Below, one piece after another: positions 29,719 through 39,666 of a DNA stretch of 64,000 bases. Below the pieces are notes generated by a model. The model worked only from the letters and a program-made list of their open reading frames with translations, was not told the origin of the DNA and did no database searches. Numbering within the stretch: position 1 is the stretch's first letter; every line of letters begins with the position of its first letter. Made by a program: the position numbers and the translations under genes. The DNA is from Clostridium sp. BJN0013. Lineage in GTDB: Bacteria; Bacillota; Clostridia; Clostridiales; Clostridiaceae. The DNA lies in assembly GCF_040939125.1 (NCBI RefSeq), contig NZ_CP162495.1:3906001-3970000 (forward strand). Direction: 5' to 3'.

Positions 29719-31074
29719 TCAAAAAACTTTATTTAAGGATTCCTGTAAAGAAGATACCCCTATAATATTTATTTTCCCATTGTTTATTTTTTCCTTGTTT
29801 CTACTAGGTATTAATATATTTTTAAATCCCATTTTTTCTGCTTCATTTACAATTCTATCACAAAAAGATACTGATCTAATTTCACCTGTAAGACCAATTT
29901 CTCCTACTGCCAAAAGATTATCCAATACTATTTCTTTAGATCTAGAACTGGATATGAGAGCTAGTGCTAATCCTAAATCCCCAAATGTACCTTCTAGTTT
30001 AAGTCCTCCTACTACATTAGCATAAACATCACAATTATAAAATGGAATTTTAATTTTTTTTTCCAATACTGCTAAAATTAAATTTAACCTAGATATATCC
30101 ACTCCTACCGCTGTTCTTCTTGGAATAACTGCTCTAGTTTCACTAACTAAAGCCTGTATCTCAACCAATATAGGTCTTCTTCCTTCCATTATTCCAATAA
30201 CTACAGAACCTTCTTTTTGAAAGTCTCTATCTCCTAAAAATGCTGTAGAAGGATTGGGTATTTCTCTAAGTCCATTTTCTATCATCTCAAATACACCAAT
30301 TTCACTGGTAGTACCAAATCGGTTTTTTACAGTTCTAAGTATTCTAAATTCCTCCGTTCTCTCTCCTTCAAAAGACAATACTGTATCAACTATATGTTCC
30401 AGCACCCTAGGTCCTGCAAGTTCCCCCTGTTTTGTAATATGTGCCACTATAAAAAAAGATATATTGTTTGATTTTCCTATGCGCATAATACGATTAGAAG
30501 TTTCTCTGACTTGGGATACACTGCCTGGAGCAGAACTTATACACTCTTTAAACAAGGTTTGTATAGAGTCTATAACTACAAACGTAGGTTTGTTTTTTTC
30601 TATATAACCTTCTATTTTATCTAAATTAGTTTCAGAAACTACATAGAGATTATCTGATAAAGAATTAAGCCTATCACCTCTCATTTTTATCTGCTCTTCC
30701 GATTCTTCTCCAGAAACATATAATACCTTTTCATATTTATCTGCAATATTACTAGCTGCTTGTAGAAGCAATGTTGATTTACCAATACCAGGAGCCCCTG
30801 ATATAAGTGTAATAGATCCTCTAACAATACCTCCCCCAAGAACTCTATTTAATTCCATTATACCAGTGTCCAGTCTTTCATACTCACTAGATTTTATACT
30901 ATTAATACTTTTAGGCATACTTTCAAACCCCAAATTTGAAAAGCATGTTCCTTTAGTTGGTTTAATTTCTTCTATCATACTATTCCAGTTATTACAACTA
31001 GGACATTTTCCTAACCATTTTGGAGATTGATATCCACATTGTTGACATATAAAAATAGTTTTTTTCTTTACCAT
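29719..31074 (-). CDS. radA: DNA repair protein RadA (Sms)
   Basis: RadA is a RecA-like ATPase that drives branch migration in recombination. The 451-residue protein starts with a zinc finger ([21 protein letters not shown], residues 10-30). The Walker [12 protein letters not shown] is near 93, the RadA-specific [15 protein letters not shown] near 255, and a C-terminal Lon-protease-like domain ([27 protein letters not shown]) lacks a catalytic serine-lysine pair. It is followed by disA, a pairing conserved in Firmicutes; RadA is known to inhibit DisA activity in Bacillus. Confidence 0.96.
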   Translation of the reverse strand: MVKKKTIFICQQCGYQSPKWLGKCPSCNNWNSMIEEIKPTKGTCFSNLGFESMPKSINSIKSSEYERLDTGIMELNRVLGGGIVRGSITLISGAPGIGKSTLLLQAASNIADKYEKVLYVSGEESEEQIKMRGDRLNSLSDNLYVVSETNLDKIEGYIEKNKPTFVVIDSIQTLFKECISSAPGSVSQVRETSNRIMRIGKSNNISFFIVAHITKQGELAGPRVLEHIVDTVLSFEGERTEEFRILRTVKNRFGTTSEIGVFEMIENGLREIPNPSTAFLGDRDFQKEGSVVIGIMEGRRPILVEIQALVSETRAVIPRRTAVGVDISRLNLILAVLEKKIKIPFYNCDVYANVVGGLKLEGTFGDLGLALALISSSRSKEIVLDNLLAVGEIGLTGEIRSVSFCDRIVNEAEKMGFKNILIPSRNKEKINNGKINIIGVSSLQESLNKVF

Positions 31075-31174
31075 GTAATCATCCCCTCCTGTATAAGATA
31101 TTATTATACAATATAATTATATAATTTTGTGAAGAATTATATAAATTTTTTAAAACTATTTAACTCTTCATAAA

Positions 31175-31216
31175 AATAAGCCTTATACTCTACATATTAT
31201 AAAGTATAAAGCTTAT
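31175..31216 (-). terminator. Terminator after clpC
   Basis: A 14-bp stem with one mismatch (ATAAGC-TTATACT and complement) lies about 40 bases after the clpC stop and is followed by TTTTTATG on the minus strand. It closes the ctsR operon before radA. Confidence 0.8.
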
Positions 31217-31252
31217 CTATATTCAAAAAATTTTTTATCATTGAATCAGCTT

Positions 31253-33691
31253 TCAATTCACCTTATTAAAAGCTAATTCTTTTCCTTGAACAATTACTTC
31301 GACTTTATCACCTTTTTTAACATTACCCTTTAACATTTCTTCTGAAAGTCTGTCTTCTACGGTCTTAGTTATAGCTCTTCTAAGTGGTCTTGCTCCATAA
31401 GTTACATCAAATCCCTCTTTTGCTAATAATTCTTGTGCCTTCTCATTGAAATTAATATCTATTTCCTGCTCTTTAAGTCTCATAGAAACATCATTTAGCA
31501 TGAGTTTCACTATTTGTTTCAAATCATCTTCTTGTAATTGGTGGAATACTATAATATCGTCAATTCTATTTAAAAATTCAGGTCTAAAAGAAGTTTTCAA
31601 CTCTTCCATTATATTGTCTTTCATTTTATCATATTCATCTTGTTTTTCATTATCGCCTATAAATGTGAATCCCATAGATTTTTGCTTCCTAATAGTAGCT
31701 GCTCCTACATTAGATGTCATTATAATTATAGTATTTTTGAAATTTACAGTTTTTCCTTTTCCATCTGTTAATCTTCCATCCTCAAGTATTTGCAGCAGTA
31801 TATTAAATACCTCAGGATGTGCTTTTTCTATTTCATCAAATAATACTACTGAATAAGGATTTCTTCTTACCTTTTCTGTGAGCTGTCCTCCCTCATCATA
31901 TCCTACATATCCCGGTGGAGATCCTATAAGTTTAGATACGGTGTGTTTTTCCATATATTCAGACATGTCAATTCTTATAAGATTATTTTCATCACCAAAC
32001 ATAGCCTCTGCCAAAGCTTTAGATAATTCAGTTTTTCCAACTCCAGTAGGTCCTAAGAATATAAAGGATCCTATAGGTCTCTTAGGATCCTTTAGTCCAA
32101 CCCTAGCTCTTCTTACTGCCCTTGCTATGGATTTAACCGCTTCATCCTGTCCTATTACTCTTTTATGAAGAATATCTTCTAATTTCAACAATCTCTGTAG
32201 TTCTTTTTCAGTTAATTTTTCTACAGGTATATTAGTCCACTGTGACACTACAGAAGCAATTTTTTCTTCTCCTACTAATAATGTAGATACTTCTTTTTTA
32301 GTCTTCCAGTTAGTTTTTAAACCTTCTAACTTATCTTTCAATTCTTTTTCTATATCTCTTAACTTAGCAGCCTTTTCAAAATCTTGTAATCTAATGGAAT
32401 CTTCTTTTTCTTTGGTTGCTTTTTCCAATTCAACTTCTAAATTCTTCAAATCCGGTGGAGCAATTAAATTTTGTATTCTTACTTTAGCAGCTGCTTCATC
32501 AATAAGGTCAATAGCCTTATCCGGCAAATATCTATCTGTAATATATCTATCAGATAAATTTACTGCAGCCTCAATAGCTTCGTCCGTTATTTTCACCCTG
32601 TGATGGGCTTCATATTTATCTCTTAAACCTTTTAGTATCAAGACTGCTTCTTCTTTAGTGGGTTCTCCTACTAATATAGGTTGAAATCTTCTCTCAAGCG
32701 CAGCATCTTTTTCTATATATTTCCTATACTCATCTATAGTAGTTGCTCCTATACATTGTATTTCTCCTCTGGCTAAAGCTGGCTTCAATATATTAGAAGC
32801 ATCTATAGCTCCTTCTGCAGCCCCAGCTCCTATTATGGTATGAATTTCATCTATAAATAATATTACATTTCCTGATTTTCTTATTTCTTCCATAACTTTT
32901 TTAAGTCTTTCTTCAAACTCTCCTCTGTATTTGGAACCTGCTATCATTGAAGAAAGATCCAGAGTAACTACTCTTTTTCCTTTTAAAAGTTCAGGTATAT
33001 TGGCTGCCACTATTTTTTCCGCTAATCCTTCTGCTATAGCAGTCTTACCTACTCCTGGATCTCCTATAAGACAAGGATTGTTTTTAGTTCTTCTACTTAA
33101 TATTTCTAAAACTCTTTGAGTTTCTTTTTCTCTGCCTATAACAGGATCCAATTTTCCTTCCCTGGCCATATCAGTTAAGTCTCTGCCAAATTGATCTAAG
33201 GTTGGGGTAGGCTCTCCATTTTCTTTTTTAGAATTATTTGAACCAACAGATTGTTCTCCTGAAAGAGAATCTATAAGCTGTTTTCTTAATTTATTAAAAT
33301 CAGCACCTAGATTATTTAAAATGGTAAAGGCTACTCCTTCTGCTTCTCTAATCAACGCAAGCAGAATATGCTCTGGACTAATATAGTTGTGATTTAAATT
33401 TCTAGCTTCAAATAAGCTCAATTCCAAAAGTCTTTTTGTTCTTGGAGTAAGAGGTATTTCTTTATTGTATAAATCAATCTCTCCTCTGCCTTCATACTCT
33501 TCTATAAAGCTTCTTACTGTTTCTATAGTAATATTCATATTATTTAAAAAGTTCTTAGCCATTCCATCCTCTTTTAATACTCCTAAAAGTATATGCTCTG
33601 TCCCCACATAGCCATGTTGAAGTGCTTGTGCCTCTTCTTGAGCATAAATTAATACTTTTTGTGCTCTTTCCGTAAATCTTCCAAACATCAT
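31253..33691 (-). CDS. clpC: ATP-dependent Clp protease ATP-binding subunit ClpC
   Basis: ClpC is the AAA+ unfoldase that feeds ClpP and works with the adaptor/kinase McsB. The 812-residue protein begins [21 protein letters not shown]. It has the double Clp-N repeat (residues about 1-145), the first AAA module with [15 protein letters not shown], a middle domain with a UVR-like coiled segment ([22 protein letters not shown]), and the second AAA module with [16 protein letters not shown]. The ATG at 33691 is used because a more upstream GTG is too close to the ribosome site. It is last in ctsR-mcsA-mcsB-clpC. Confidence 0.96.
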   Translation of the reverse strand: MMFGRFTERAQKVLIYAQEEAQALQHGYVGTEHILLGVLKEDGMAKNFLNNMNITIETVRSFIEEYEGRGEIDLYNKEIPLTPRTKRLLELSLFEARNLNHNYISPEHILLALIREAEGVAFTILNNLGADFNKLRKQLIDSLSGEQSVGSNNSKKENGEPTPTLDQFGRDLTDMAREGKLDPVIGREKETQRVLEILSRRTKNNPCLIGDPGVGKTAIAEGLAEKIVAANIPELLKGKRVVTLDLSSMIAGSKYRGEFEERLKKVMEEIRKSGNVILFIDEIHTIIGAGAAEGAIDASNILKPALARGEIQCIGATTIDEYRKYIEKDAALERRFQPILVGEPTKEEAVLILKGLRDKYEAHHRVKITDEAIEAAVNLSDRYITDRYLPDKAIDLIDEAAAKVRIQNLIAPPDLKNLEVELEKATKEKEDSIRLQDFEKAAKLRDIEKELKDKLEGLKTNWKTKKEVSTLLVGEEKIASVVSQWTNIPVEKLTEKELQRLLKLEDILHKRVIGQDEAVKSIARAVRRARVGLKDPKRPIGSFIFLGPTGVGKTELSKALAEAMFGDENNLIRIDMSEYMEKHTVSKLIGSPPGYVGYDEGGQLTEKVRRNPYSVVLFDEIEKAHPEVFNILLQILEDGRLTDGKGKTVNFKNTIIIMTSNVGAATIRKQKSMGFTFIGDNEKQDEYDKMKDNIMEELKTSFRPEFLNRIDDIIVFHQLQEDDLKQIVKLMLNDVSMRLKEQEIDINFNEKAQELLAKEGFDVTYGARPLRRAITKTVEDRLSEEMLKGNVKKGDKVEVIVQGKELAFNKVN

Positions 33692-33711
33692 AATGTATTT
33701 CACTCTCCTTT

Positions 33712-34749
33712 TTAAGCTGTATTTACAGCTAATTTTTCTCTAACAAATTTAGCTCTATTAAAATCTCTATCTTTATTTGATAAGCTCTCTCCGTATATTT
33801 TCTGTATTGTAGCTGGCTGGGTTTCCACCAAGAGTTTATTTAAAGTCATACCATTTACATCTTTAATTATCCCCATCTCTACTCCCAATCTTACATCTGA
33901 TAAAAGTTTTAAACATTCACTTGAGTTTAGAAGTACTGCAGACTTCAATATTCCAAATGCTCTATAAATTTTATCTTCTAACTCATATTTATATTTCTTC
34001 ATAAGATTTTCCCTAGAAATTATTTCTTGATTTATTATTTGAAGAACTAAAGCTTTTAAATTACTTAATATCTCTTCTTCACTACGTCCTAAAGTTACCT
34101 GATTGGAAATCTGATATATATTCCCTATAGCTTTTGAACCTTCACCATATAATCCTCTAATGGTCATACCAACTTGAGCTAATGCATTTAACAATCCATT
34201 TATTTGATTATTTAAAGAAAGTGAAGGTAAATGAAGCATAACAGAAGCCCTAAGTCCTGTTCCTACATTAGTAGGACATGCTGTTAAATATCCTAGTTTT
34301 TCATCAAAAGCATATTCCAAATTTTCTTCTAACAGATCATCTATTTTTTCACTTACATCATATAATTCCTCTAAATTTAGGCCTCCTGTTATACATTGAA
34401 TTCTGACATGATCTTCTTCATTTATCATAATACTTATGGTTTCTTTATCATCTAATATAAAAGCTGCTTTAGATGAATTATCTATCAAAGCTTTACTTAT
34501 AAGATGTTTTTCTAAGTAAATATTTTTATCATTGTCATTTCTATCCCATAAATAATTACTTCTAAACTTTTCTTTGGTATTTGAAGATGTATAAAAAGCA
34601 TTTTCTACATCTTTAATTATCTTTTTACTTTCTTCTATATTTAATTTATGTGAAAAAGGAATTTTAGCTAAATTTCTGGCTAATCTTATCCTACTACTTA
34701 TTACCAAGCCATAATTATCACTTTCATAAGTAGTCATCCAATTATTCAT
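33712..34749 (-). CDS. mcsB: Protein arginine kinase McsB
   Basis: McsB phosphorylates arginines and so marks proteins for ClpCP. The 345-residue protein has the phosphagen-kinase fold: [17 protein letters not shown] near residue 17, the guanidino-kinase loop [20 protein letters not shown] with the conserved cysteine near 167, and [24 protein letters not shown] with the nucleotide-binding arginine region. Its activator McsA is encoded just upstream with a 2-base gap, so both are probably translated together. Confidence 0.96.
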   Translation of the reverse strand: MNNWMTTYESDNYGLVISSRIRLARNLAKIPFSHKLNIEESKKIIKDVENAFYTSSNTKEKFRSNYLWDRNDNDKNIYLEKHLISKALIDNSSKAAFILDDKETISIMINEEDHVRIQCITGGLNLEELYDVSEKIDDLLEENLEYAFDEKLGYLTACPTNVGTGLRASVMLHLPSLSLNNQINGLLNALAQVGMTIRGLYGEGSKAIGNIYQISNQVTLGRSEEEILSNLKALVLQIINQEIISRENLMKKYKYELEDKIYRAFGILKSAVLLNSSECLKLLSDVRLGVEMGIIKDVNGMTLNKLLVETQPATIQKIYGESLSNKDRDFNRAKFVREKLAVNTA

Positions 34750-34751
34750 AA

Positions 34752-35300
34752 CTACTCCTCCTTCTTGCTGTCTTCATCTAAATAAATTTCTTTTTCAATC
34801 TCTTTTATTCTATCTCTTATAGTGGCAGCTTTTTCATATTCCTCTAAAGATACTGCTTTTTGAAGGTCTTCTTTTAATTTTAGAAGATTTTTTTTCTCTA
34901 TAATATTTCTTCCCGTTTTTTTAGGAACTTTACCTGTATGATCTAAATTTGCCTGTACTCTTTTAATTATCGGTTCTAAAATATTACTAAAATTTTTATA
35001 ACATTCACTACATCCTACAAGCCCTGTCTTTTTAAATTCACTATAGGATGTATTGCAATTCTTACAACGTATATCAAAAGTTTTGTACTGCTCATTATTT
35101 CCACTACTCATATAATCCATAATTCCACTTAAAATATTCTGAAATCCAAATGAAGAAACAAAGTCTATTGGGGGTACAAAACTTAATTCTCCCTTCTCCT
35201 TTGCACATTTTTCACACAGATTGATCTCTTGTTTATGTCCATTTATTATTTTTGTTACATGAACTGTAGCATCATTTTTTTTACATATATCACAAAGCAT
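34752..35300 (-). CDS. mcsA: McsA, activator of the arginine kinase McsB
   Basis: This 182-residue zinc-binding protein has two pairs of CxxC in its N-terminal half: CDICKKN, CEKCAKEKG, CKNCNTS and CSECYKN. A C-terminal UVR domain (LKEDLQKAVSLEEYEKAATIRDRIKEIEKE) follows. The ATG at 35300 has AGGAG 7 bases upstream. An earlier in-frame ATG lies in front of that ribosome site. McsA is known to activate McsB and influence CtsR in Bacillus. The gene sits between ctsR and mcsB. Confidence 0.93.
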   Translation of the reverse strand: MLCDICKKNDATVHVTKIINGHKQEINLCEKCAKEKGELSFVPPIDFVSSFGFQNILSGIMDYMSSGNNEQYKTFDIRCKNCNTSYSEFKKTGLVGCSECYKNFSNILEPIIKRVQANLDHTGKVPKKTGRNIIEKKNLLKLKEDLQKAVSLEEYEKAATIRDRIKEIEKEIYLDEDSKKEE

Positions 35301-35355
35301 ATCATCACTCCTATACATGCAAATATAATATTATACTAATTATTATATCACATAT

Positions 35356-35841
35356 TTATCTATTAATAACAAATTTAGGGGTATTAAATATAACAAGCAT
35401 CAAAGCTTTCAATATATCTGCCCTTAATTTATTCTTATTTTCCATTACAGTATTTAATGTTCTATCATTTATAACTGCCTTTAATATTATAGCTTCTCTT
35501 TCTGTTATGATTTCTTCCTCAAATAATCCTTCTATAATTTGTACTCCAGCATTATAAGTTATACCATCTCCTATCTTTTCCATTATAATATCAAGTAAAT
35601 TCTTATTACAGTTAAGTTCTACTTTTTTTATAATTATATATCCTCCCCCTCCTCGTTTACTCTCTATATAATATCCTTTATCTGTAGTAAATCTAGTAGT
35701 TAATACATAGTTTATCTGTGAAGGAGCACAGCTAAAATAATTTGCCAATTCATTTCTTCCAATCTGCAGTTGATCATTATTATTACTGTTATTAAACATA
35801 TCTTTTATAAACTCTTCTATTATATCTGATAATCTTGCCAA
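35356..35841 (-). CDS. ctsR: Transcriptional repressor CtsR
   Basis: CtsR is the class III heat-shock repressor controlling clp genes. The 161-residue protein has an N-terminal winged helix-turn-helix (IGRNELANYFSCAPSQINYVLTTRFT) and the characteristic glycine-rich wing RGGGGYIIIKKV, near residues 63-74, which senses heat. The start is TTG (35839-35841), with AAGGTG 5 bases upstream. The overlapping ATG is in another frame and stops quickly. A tandem CtsR operator lies immediately upstream, so the operon is autoregulated. Confidence 0.96.
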   Translation of the reverse strand: MARLSDIIEEFIKDMFNNSNNNDQLQIGRNELANYFSCAPSQINYVLTTRFTTDKGYYIESKRGGGGYIIIKKVELNCNKNLLDIIMEKIGDGITYNAGVQIIEGLFEEEIITEREAIILKAVINDRTLNTVMENKNKLRADILKALMLVIFNTPKFVINR

Positions 35842-35858
35842 CCCATCACCTTCTTGAC

Positions 35859-35875
35859 TTTGACTTTCTTTGACT
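35859..35875 (-). promoter_or_regulatory. CtsR operator (tandem heptad)
   Basis: On the minus strand AGTCAAA-GAA-AGTCAAA reproduces the CtsR consensus (direct repeat of RGTCAAA with a 3-bp spacer). A further partial GTCAAG follows. It lies a few bases downstream of the predicted -10, so bound CtsR would block transcription start. Confidence 0.9.
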
Positions 35876-35882
35876 TTCTTTA

Positions 35883-35911
35883 ATAATATTATTAATTGAA
35901 TCTTAAATCAA
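35883..35911 (-). promoter_or_regulatory. SigA promoter of the ctsR operon
   Basis: TTGATT (35906-35911), 17 bases, TATTAT (35883-35888). The predicted start coincides with the CtsR operator, which supports the assignment. Confidence 0.7.
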
Positions 35912-35919
35912 TATTCATA

Positions 35920-35966
35920 TATATTTAAATTTAGTATTTTTTAGTCAAATACTAAATTTAAATATA
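35920..35966. terminator. AT-only 20-bp inverted repeat upstream of ctsR
   Basis: Two perfect 20-bp arms (35920-35939 and 35947-35966) enclose the 7-nt loop TTTAGTC. The stem contains almost no G or C. It lies about 45 bases after the histidine phosphatase stop and is best explained as its terminator, possibly bidirectional. Confidence 0.55.
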
Positions 35967-36009
35967 CTTTTCTCCATATTTCTAAGATATACTATAAATT
36001 TTATATTAT

Positions 36010-36645
36010 TTATATTGTATTTATACTTTTTATCTCCCCTAAATGTGATGTATCTCCATATAACAAAATATTATAGTGTCCATTCTCTATTTCAACTTCA
36101 CTTAAACTTGCCTGATGAATGTAAGAACCTTCCCATAATTTATCTAAAGGTCTATTTTCAAAATACGCCATCATAATTCTTAATACTACAGTATGAGTAA
36201 CGATTAAGACATTTTTACCTTCATGCTTATTAATAATTTCTTTAATTAAAGATACTACTCTAATTTTTACCTGTATAAAACTTTCTCCCGTATCGGGAAC
36301 ATACATTTTAGGGTTTGTCCAGAAATTATTAAGTTGTTCTGGATTTTTTTCTCGAGCTTGTTCTTTGGTTAATCCTCCCCATTCTCCTATGTCTATTTCC
36401 ATAAGCCTATCATCTTTTATTATAGGTACATTTCTCTGTGCCGCTACTATTCTAGAAGTTTTTACTGCCCTTTCTAATGGACTTGAATATATTATATCAA
36501 AATTTATATTCTCCATTCTATTTTTTAATAAATTAGCTTGTTCAATACCCTTTTTAGTTAGAGGTGAATCTTTTGTACCACCCTGCATTTTTCTTTCTAT
36601 ATTCCATATAGTTTCTCCATGTCTTACCATATATAATTTAATCAT
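36010..36645 (-). CDS. Histidine phosphatase family protein (PhoE/GpmB-like)
   Basis: A 211-residue branch-1 histidine phosphatase. The phosphorylated histidine is in LYMVRHGETIWN near residue 9, the second arginine in SSPLERAVKTS, the acid residue in LMEIDIGEWGG, and the second catalytic histidine in VLIVTHTVVLRIMM near residue 152. The family includes cofactor-dependent phosphoglycerate mutases, RNase-like adenosylcobalamin phosphatases (CobC) and broad phosphatases. The length and motifs fit the PhoE/GpmB group, but the substrate cannot be fixed. It appears to be a single-gene unit. Confidence 0.85.
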   Translation of the reverse strand: MIKLYMVRHGETIWNIERKMQGGTKDSPLTKKGIEQANLLKNRMENINFDIIYSSPLERAVKTSRIVAAQRNVPIIKDDRLMEIDIGEWGGLTKEQAREKNPEQLNNFWTNPKMYVPDTGESFIQVKIRVVSLIKEIINKHEGKNVLIVTHTVVLRIMMAYFENRPLDKLWEGSYIHQASLSEVEIENGHYNILLYGDTSHLGEIKSINTI

Positions 36646-36748
36646 AGTATTTATCTCCTTTTAATTTAACAAATATTATATATTAAAATTTTTATATAAG
36701 CTCTTATAATTTTTTATTATATCACATAATAAACTGAAAAATTATACT

Positions 36749-36988
36749 TTAATCTATATTTTTAAATGCTTTTATATAATATTTATCTTTGCTACGAACT
36801 TTACTTGAATTAATTATAAAATTTTTATTTTCTAACATATTACATATAATTTTTATATTTTCATCATCATTTTTATCTATAACTATGGTTAAATCATCAT
36901 CTCTATTTACTATTGATATATAGTCTTGTATGCTGCTATAATCCTCTAAACTAATTTTTCCTATTATATTCATCTTGTATTTGGACAT
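36749..36988 (-). CDS. Small protein of unknown function (79 residues)
   Basis: The ATG at 36988 has a good AAGGAG site 7 bases upstream. The protein is charged and rich in Lys, Asp, Asn and Ile, without membrane segment, signal or cysteine motif. Predicted strands and helices (MNIIGKISLEDYSSIQDYISIV, DLTIVIDKNDDENIKIICNML) suggest a small alpha/beta fold. I do not recognise it. It lies between the EF-G-like gene and the histidine phosphatase, in the same direction, after a terminator. Confidence 0.6.
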   Translation of the reverse strand: MSKYKMNIIGKISLEDYSSIQDYISIVNRDDDLTIVIDKNDDENIKIICNMLENKNFIINSSKVRSKDKYYIKAFKNID

Positions 36989-37076
36989 ACAATCTCTCCT
37001 TAACTAAATACATTAGACTAACTGATAAAATTATTATTTAGTTTAGTGAATCAAAATATTCATATTATTTTAATTT

Positions 37077-37130
37077 AAAAAGGGACTGTTACACAGCCAA
37101 CTATTCGGTTAGCTACGTAAAGCCCCTTTG
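37077..37130 (-). terminator. Terminator after the EF-G-like gene
   Basis: A long imperfect hairpin closes with AAAGGG and CCCTTT, contains TAC/GTA, AGC/GCT and AAC/GTT helices, and is followed by TTTTTAAATT on the minus strand. It starts just after the stop of the EF-G-like gene. Confidence 0.8.
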
Positions 37131-37132
37131 AA

Positions 37133-39223
37133 CTATTCATCCTTAACTTTTTCATTTTTCCTGGATTCTATTATTTTATTAGCTTGAAGAGGTGGAACCT
37201 CCTCATATCTTTCAAATCTCATAGTAAAATCTCCTCTAGCTTGAGTCATAGATCTCAAATCCGTAGCATACCTAAACATTTCTGATTGAGGCACTTCTGC
37301 TATTATTACTTGATTCTCTCCAGAAGAATTCATCCCAAGAACCCTTCCTCTTTTTTTGTTTATATCTCCTATTATATCCCCCATGTAATATTCAGGAACA
37401 GATACTTCTAAGTGTACAATTGGCTCTAACAGTACAGGTTCAGCTTCTAATAATCCTTTCTTATATGCAATAGAAGCAGCTGTCTTAAACGCCATTTCTG
37501 AAGAATCTACAGGATGGAAAGATCCATCATGAAGAATAGCTTTTAATCTTATTACAGGATATCCAGCTAAAACTCCCTGATTTATGCATTCCCTAAGTCC
37601 TTTTTCAACAGCTGGTATATACTGCCTTGGTACTACTCCTCCCACTATTTTATCCACAAACTCTAAATCATCTTTTCCATCTACCCTAGGTTCAAATCTA
37701 ATCTTTACATCTCCATATTGTCCATGTCCCCCAGACTGTTTTTTATGTTTACCCTGCACATCAGAAGCTTTTTTTATAGTTTCCCTATAAGGTATCTTGG
37801 GATCTTGCAAAATAACATCTACACCAAATTTAGATTTCAATTTACAAGATATTATATCCGTATGTGTTTCTCCCATTCCAAAAACTATTACTTCTGCATT
37901 CTCCATATCTCTAGTTACTTTAAAAGTAGGATCTTCTTCCAACAATTTATTTAATCCACTTAATATCTTATCTTCATCATTTTTTGATTTAGGTAAAACT
38001 GCTTTTGCTATTACCTCTGGTGGAAATTTGATATCTTCAAAAATAATAGGAAATGAAGTTTCACATAAAGTATCTCCCGTACTTGTAAATTGTAATTTAG
38101 CTACAGCACCCAAATCACCTGCTATTATTTCAGATGTAGATGTTTGTTGCTTACCCTTTAAAAAATACATAGATCCTATCTTTTCACTTTTATCTTTTTT
38201 AGCATTATACACTGTCATATCGGATTTCAATTTTCCTGTCATAACCCTAAACAAAGATAATTTTCCTACAAAAGGATCAGCTATAGTCTTAAAAACAAAT
38301 GCTGAAAAAGGTTCTTTTTCATCTATGTTAATTGTAATTTCAGAATTATCTTTTAAATTTTTAGCAGTAATAGATTCCACATCTGCTGGAGATGGAAAGC
38401 ACTGAACTATATTCTCAAGCAGAGTTTCAACTCCTATTACATTAGCGGCAGAACCACACATTACAGGAACTACTTCTCCTTTAGTACAACCATTTATCAG
38501 TCCCGTATAGATATCTTCATCACTTAAAGTACCTTCATTAAAATATTTATCTAGAAGCTCTTCATCTGTTTCTGCCACAGCCTCCATAATCATATTTTTA
38601 CAATCATTAACTTTTTCTAGAATATCTTCTGGAATATCCACATCCTTCATTGTTTTACTTTTTTCATCAAATATTTTGGCCCTTCGTGAAATAACGTTTA
38701 CAATACCTTTAAAATTATTTTCTTTACCTACAGGATATTGAATAGGCACTACGGATAAGCCAAACTTTTCTTTTAGATCAGTCAATACTTTATCAAAATC
38801 TGAATTTTCTCTATCTAATTTATTTATATAAAATGCCCTTGGAAGCTCTTCCTTGTTTACATAATCCCAAGACTTTTCAGTTCCTACTTGGATTCCTGAC
38901 ACACCTGATACAACAATTATAGCTAAATCAACTGCTCTTAATCCTTGAAAAGTTTCTCCTATAAAATCAAAATATCCTGGCATGTCAACTAAATTTATTT
39001 TTACATCTTTCCATTTACATGAAGCTATTGAGGTTGATACAGATATTTGTCTCTTCTTTTCTTCTGGCTCATAATCACTAGTTGTATTTCCATCCTCAAT
39101 TTTTCCTAATCTGTCTATAGTTTTTGTATGGTAAAGTATCGCTTCTGTCAATGTGGTCTTTCCAGAACCACTATGTCCAATAATTCCTATGTTTCTTAAA
39201 TTTTTTGTTAAATATGTTTTCAT
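37133..39223 (-). CDS. EF-G-like GTPase (divergent EF-G paralogue)
   Basis: This 696-residue protein is a full-length translational GTPase with all EF-G domains, but clearly divergent from FusA at 5472. G1 is GHSGSGKTTLTEAIL. G3 reads DMPGYFDF, so the catalytic histidine of the usual DTPGH motif is replaced by tyrosine. G4 is NKLD. The domain IV motif [18 protein letters not shown] and the C-terminal domain V are present. Similar EF-G2-type proteins exist in other bacteria, with ribosome-linked but unclear roles. The ATG at 39223 has AAGGAGG 8 bases upstream. Confidence 0.9.
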   Translation of the reverse strand: MKTYLTKNLRNIGIIGHSGSGKTTLTEAILYHTKTIDRLGKIEDGNTTSDYEPEEKKRQISVSTSIASCKWKDVKINLVDMPGYFDFIGETFQGLRAVDLAIIVVSGVSGIQVGTEKSWDYVNKEELPRAFYINKLDRENSDFDKVLTDLKEKFGLSVVPIQYPVGKENNFKGIVNVISRRAKIFDEKSKTMKDVDIPEDILEKVNDCKNMIMEAVAETDEELLDKYFNEGTLSDEDIYTGLINGCTKGEVVPVMCGSAANVIGVETLLENIVQCFPSPADVESITAKNLKDNSEITINIDEKEPFSAFVFKTIADPFVGKLSLFRVMTGKLKSDMTVYNAKKDKSEKIGSMYFLKGKQQTSTSEIIAGDLGAVAKLQFTSTGDTLCETSFPIIFEDIKFPPEVIAKAVLPKSKNDEDKILSGLNKLLEEDPTFKVTRDMENAEVIVFGMGETHTDIISCKLKSKFGVDVILQDPKIPYRETIKKASDVQGKHKKQSGGHGQYGDVKIRFEPRVDGKDDLEFVDKIVGGVVPRQYIPAVEKGLRECINQGVLAGYPVIRLKAILHDGSFHPVDSSEMAFKTAASIAYKKGLLEAEPVLLEPIVHLEVSVPEYYMGDIIGDINKKRGRVLGMNSSGENQVIIAEVPQSEMFRYATDLRSMTQARGDFTMRFERYEEVPPLQANKIIESRKNEKVKDE

Positions 39224-39468
39224 AGGCAATTCCTCCTTGTACTTTACATTTAATTTATATATTTTACTTCATTAATTATATTCTATTTATATCATATTCT
39301 ACTTAATAATTAAAAATTCCTTTTAAAAATCAAATAATTTTCATAATAATTTTCATAATAATATTATGCTTCTATTTTAAACATATATTACATTTTATTC
39401 AATGATAAAATGTATTCAAAATTTCCATATCATATCTCTAAATACACAAATTTGATAAATTTAAACAT

Positions 39469-39499
39469 AAAAAAACGAGCAACAAAATTGTTACTCGTT
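39469..39499 (-). terminator. Terminator of the rRNA operon
   Basis: An 11-bp stem (AACGAGTAACA against TGTTGCTCGTT, one G-U pair) with a 4-nt loop and a run of T residues on the minus strand lies directly after the last tRNA-Ala. Confidence 0.92.
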
Positions 39500-39500
39500 A

Positions 39501-39576
39501 TGGTGGAGATAAAGAGATTCGAACTCTTGACCCTCTGCGTGCAAGGCAGATGCTCTCCCAGCTGAGCTATACCCCC
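39501..39576 (-). tRNA. tRNA-Ala (TGC), distal copy
   Basis: A 76-base cloverleaf with encoded CCA. The TTGCACG loop gives anticodon TGC. It is the last gene of the rRNA operon. It differs from the spacer tRNA-Ala at 43179 by a compensated base pair at the outer end of the anticodon stem (T-A instead of C-G), so both fold equally well. Confidence 0.96.
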
Positions 39577-39579
39577 ATA

Positions 39580-39656
39580 TGGTGGACCTTCAGGGACTCG
39601 AACCCCGGACCAACCGGTTATGAGCCGGTTGCTCTAACCAACTGAGCTAAAGATCC
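39580..39656 (-). tRNA. tRNA-Ile2 (CAT anticodon, lysidine-modified)
   Basis: A 77-base tRNA with CTCATAA as anticodon loop. The body (GGATCTTTAGCTCAGTTGG at the start, AAGGTCC acceptor arm) matches Firmicutes tRNA-Ile2 rather than elongator tRNA-Met. TilS, encoded at 58736-60127, would convert the wobble C to lysidine so that it reads ATA. An automated call may label it tRNA-Met. Confidence 0.85.
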
Positions 39657-39666
39657 TTATTTTTTA

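Noticed and set aside
39350-39375. Short tandem repeat of TTTTCATAATAA upstream of the EF-G-like gene
   Set aside because: Two copies only in AT-rich DNA. It is likely replication slippage, and no function is supported.
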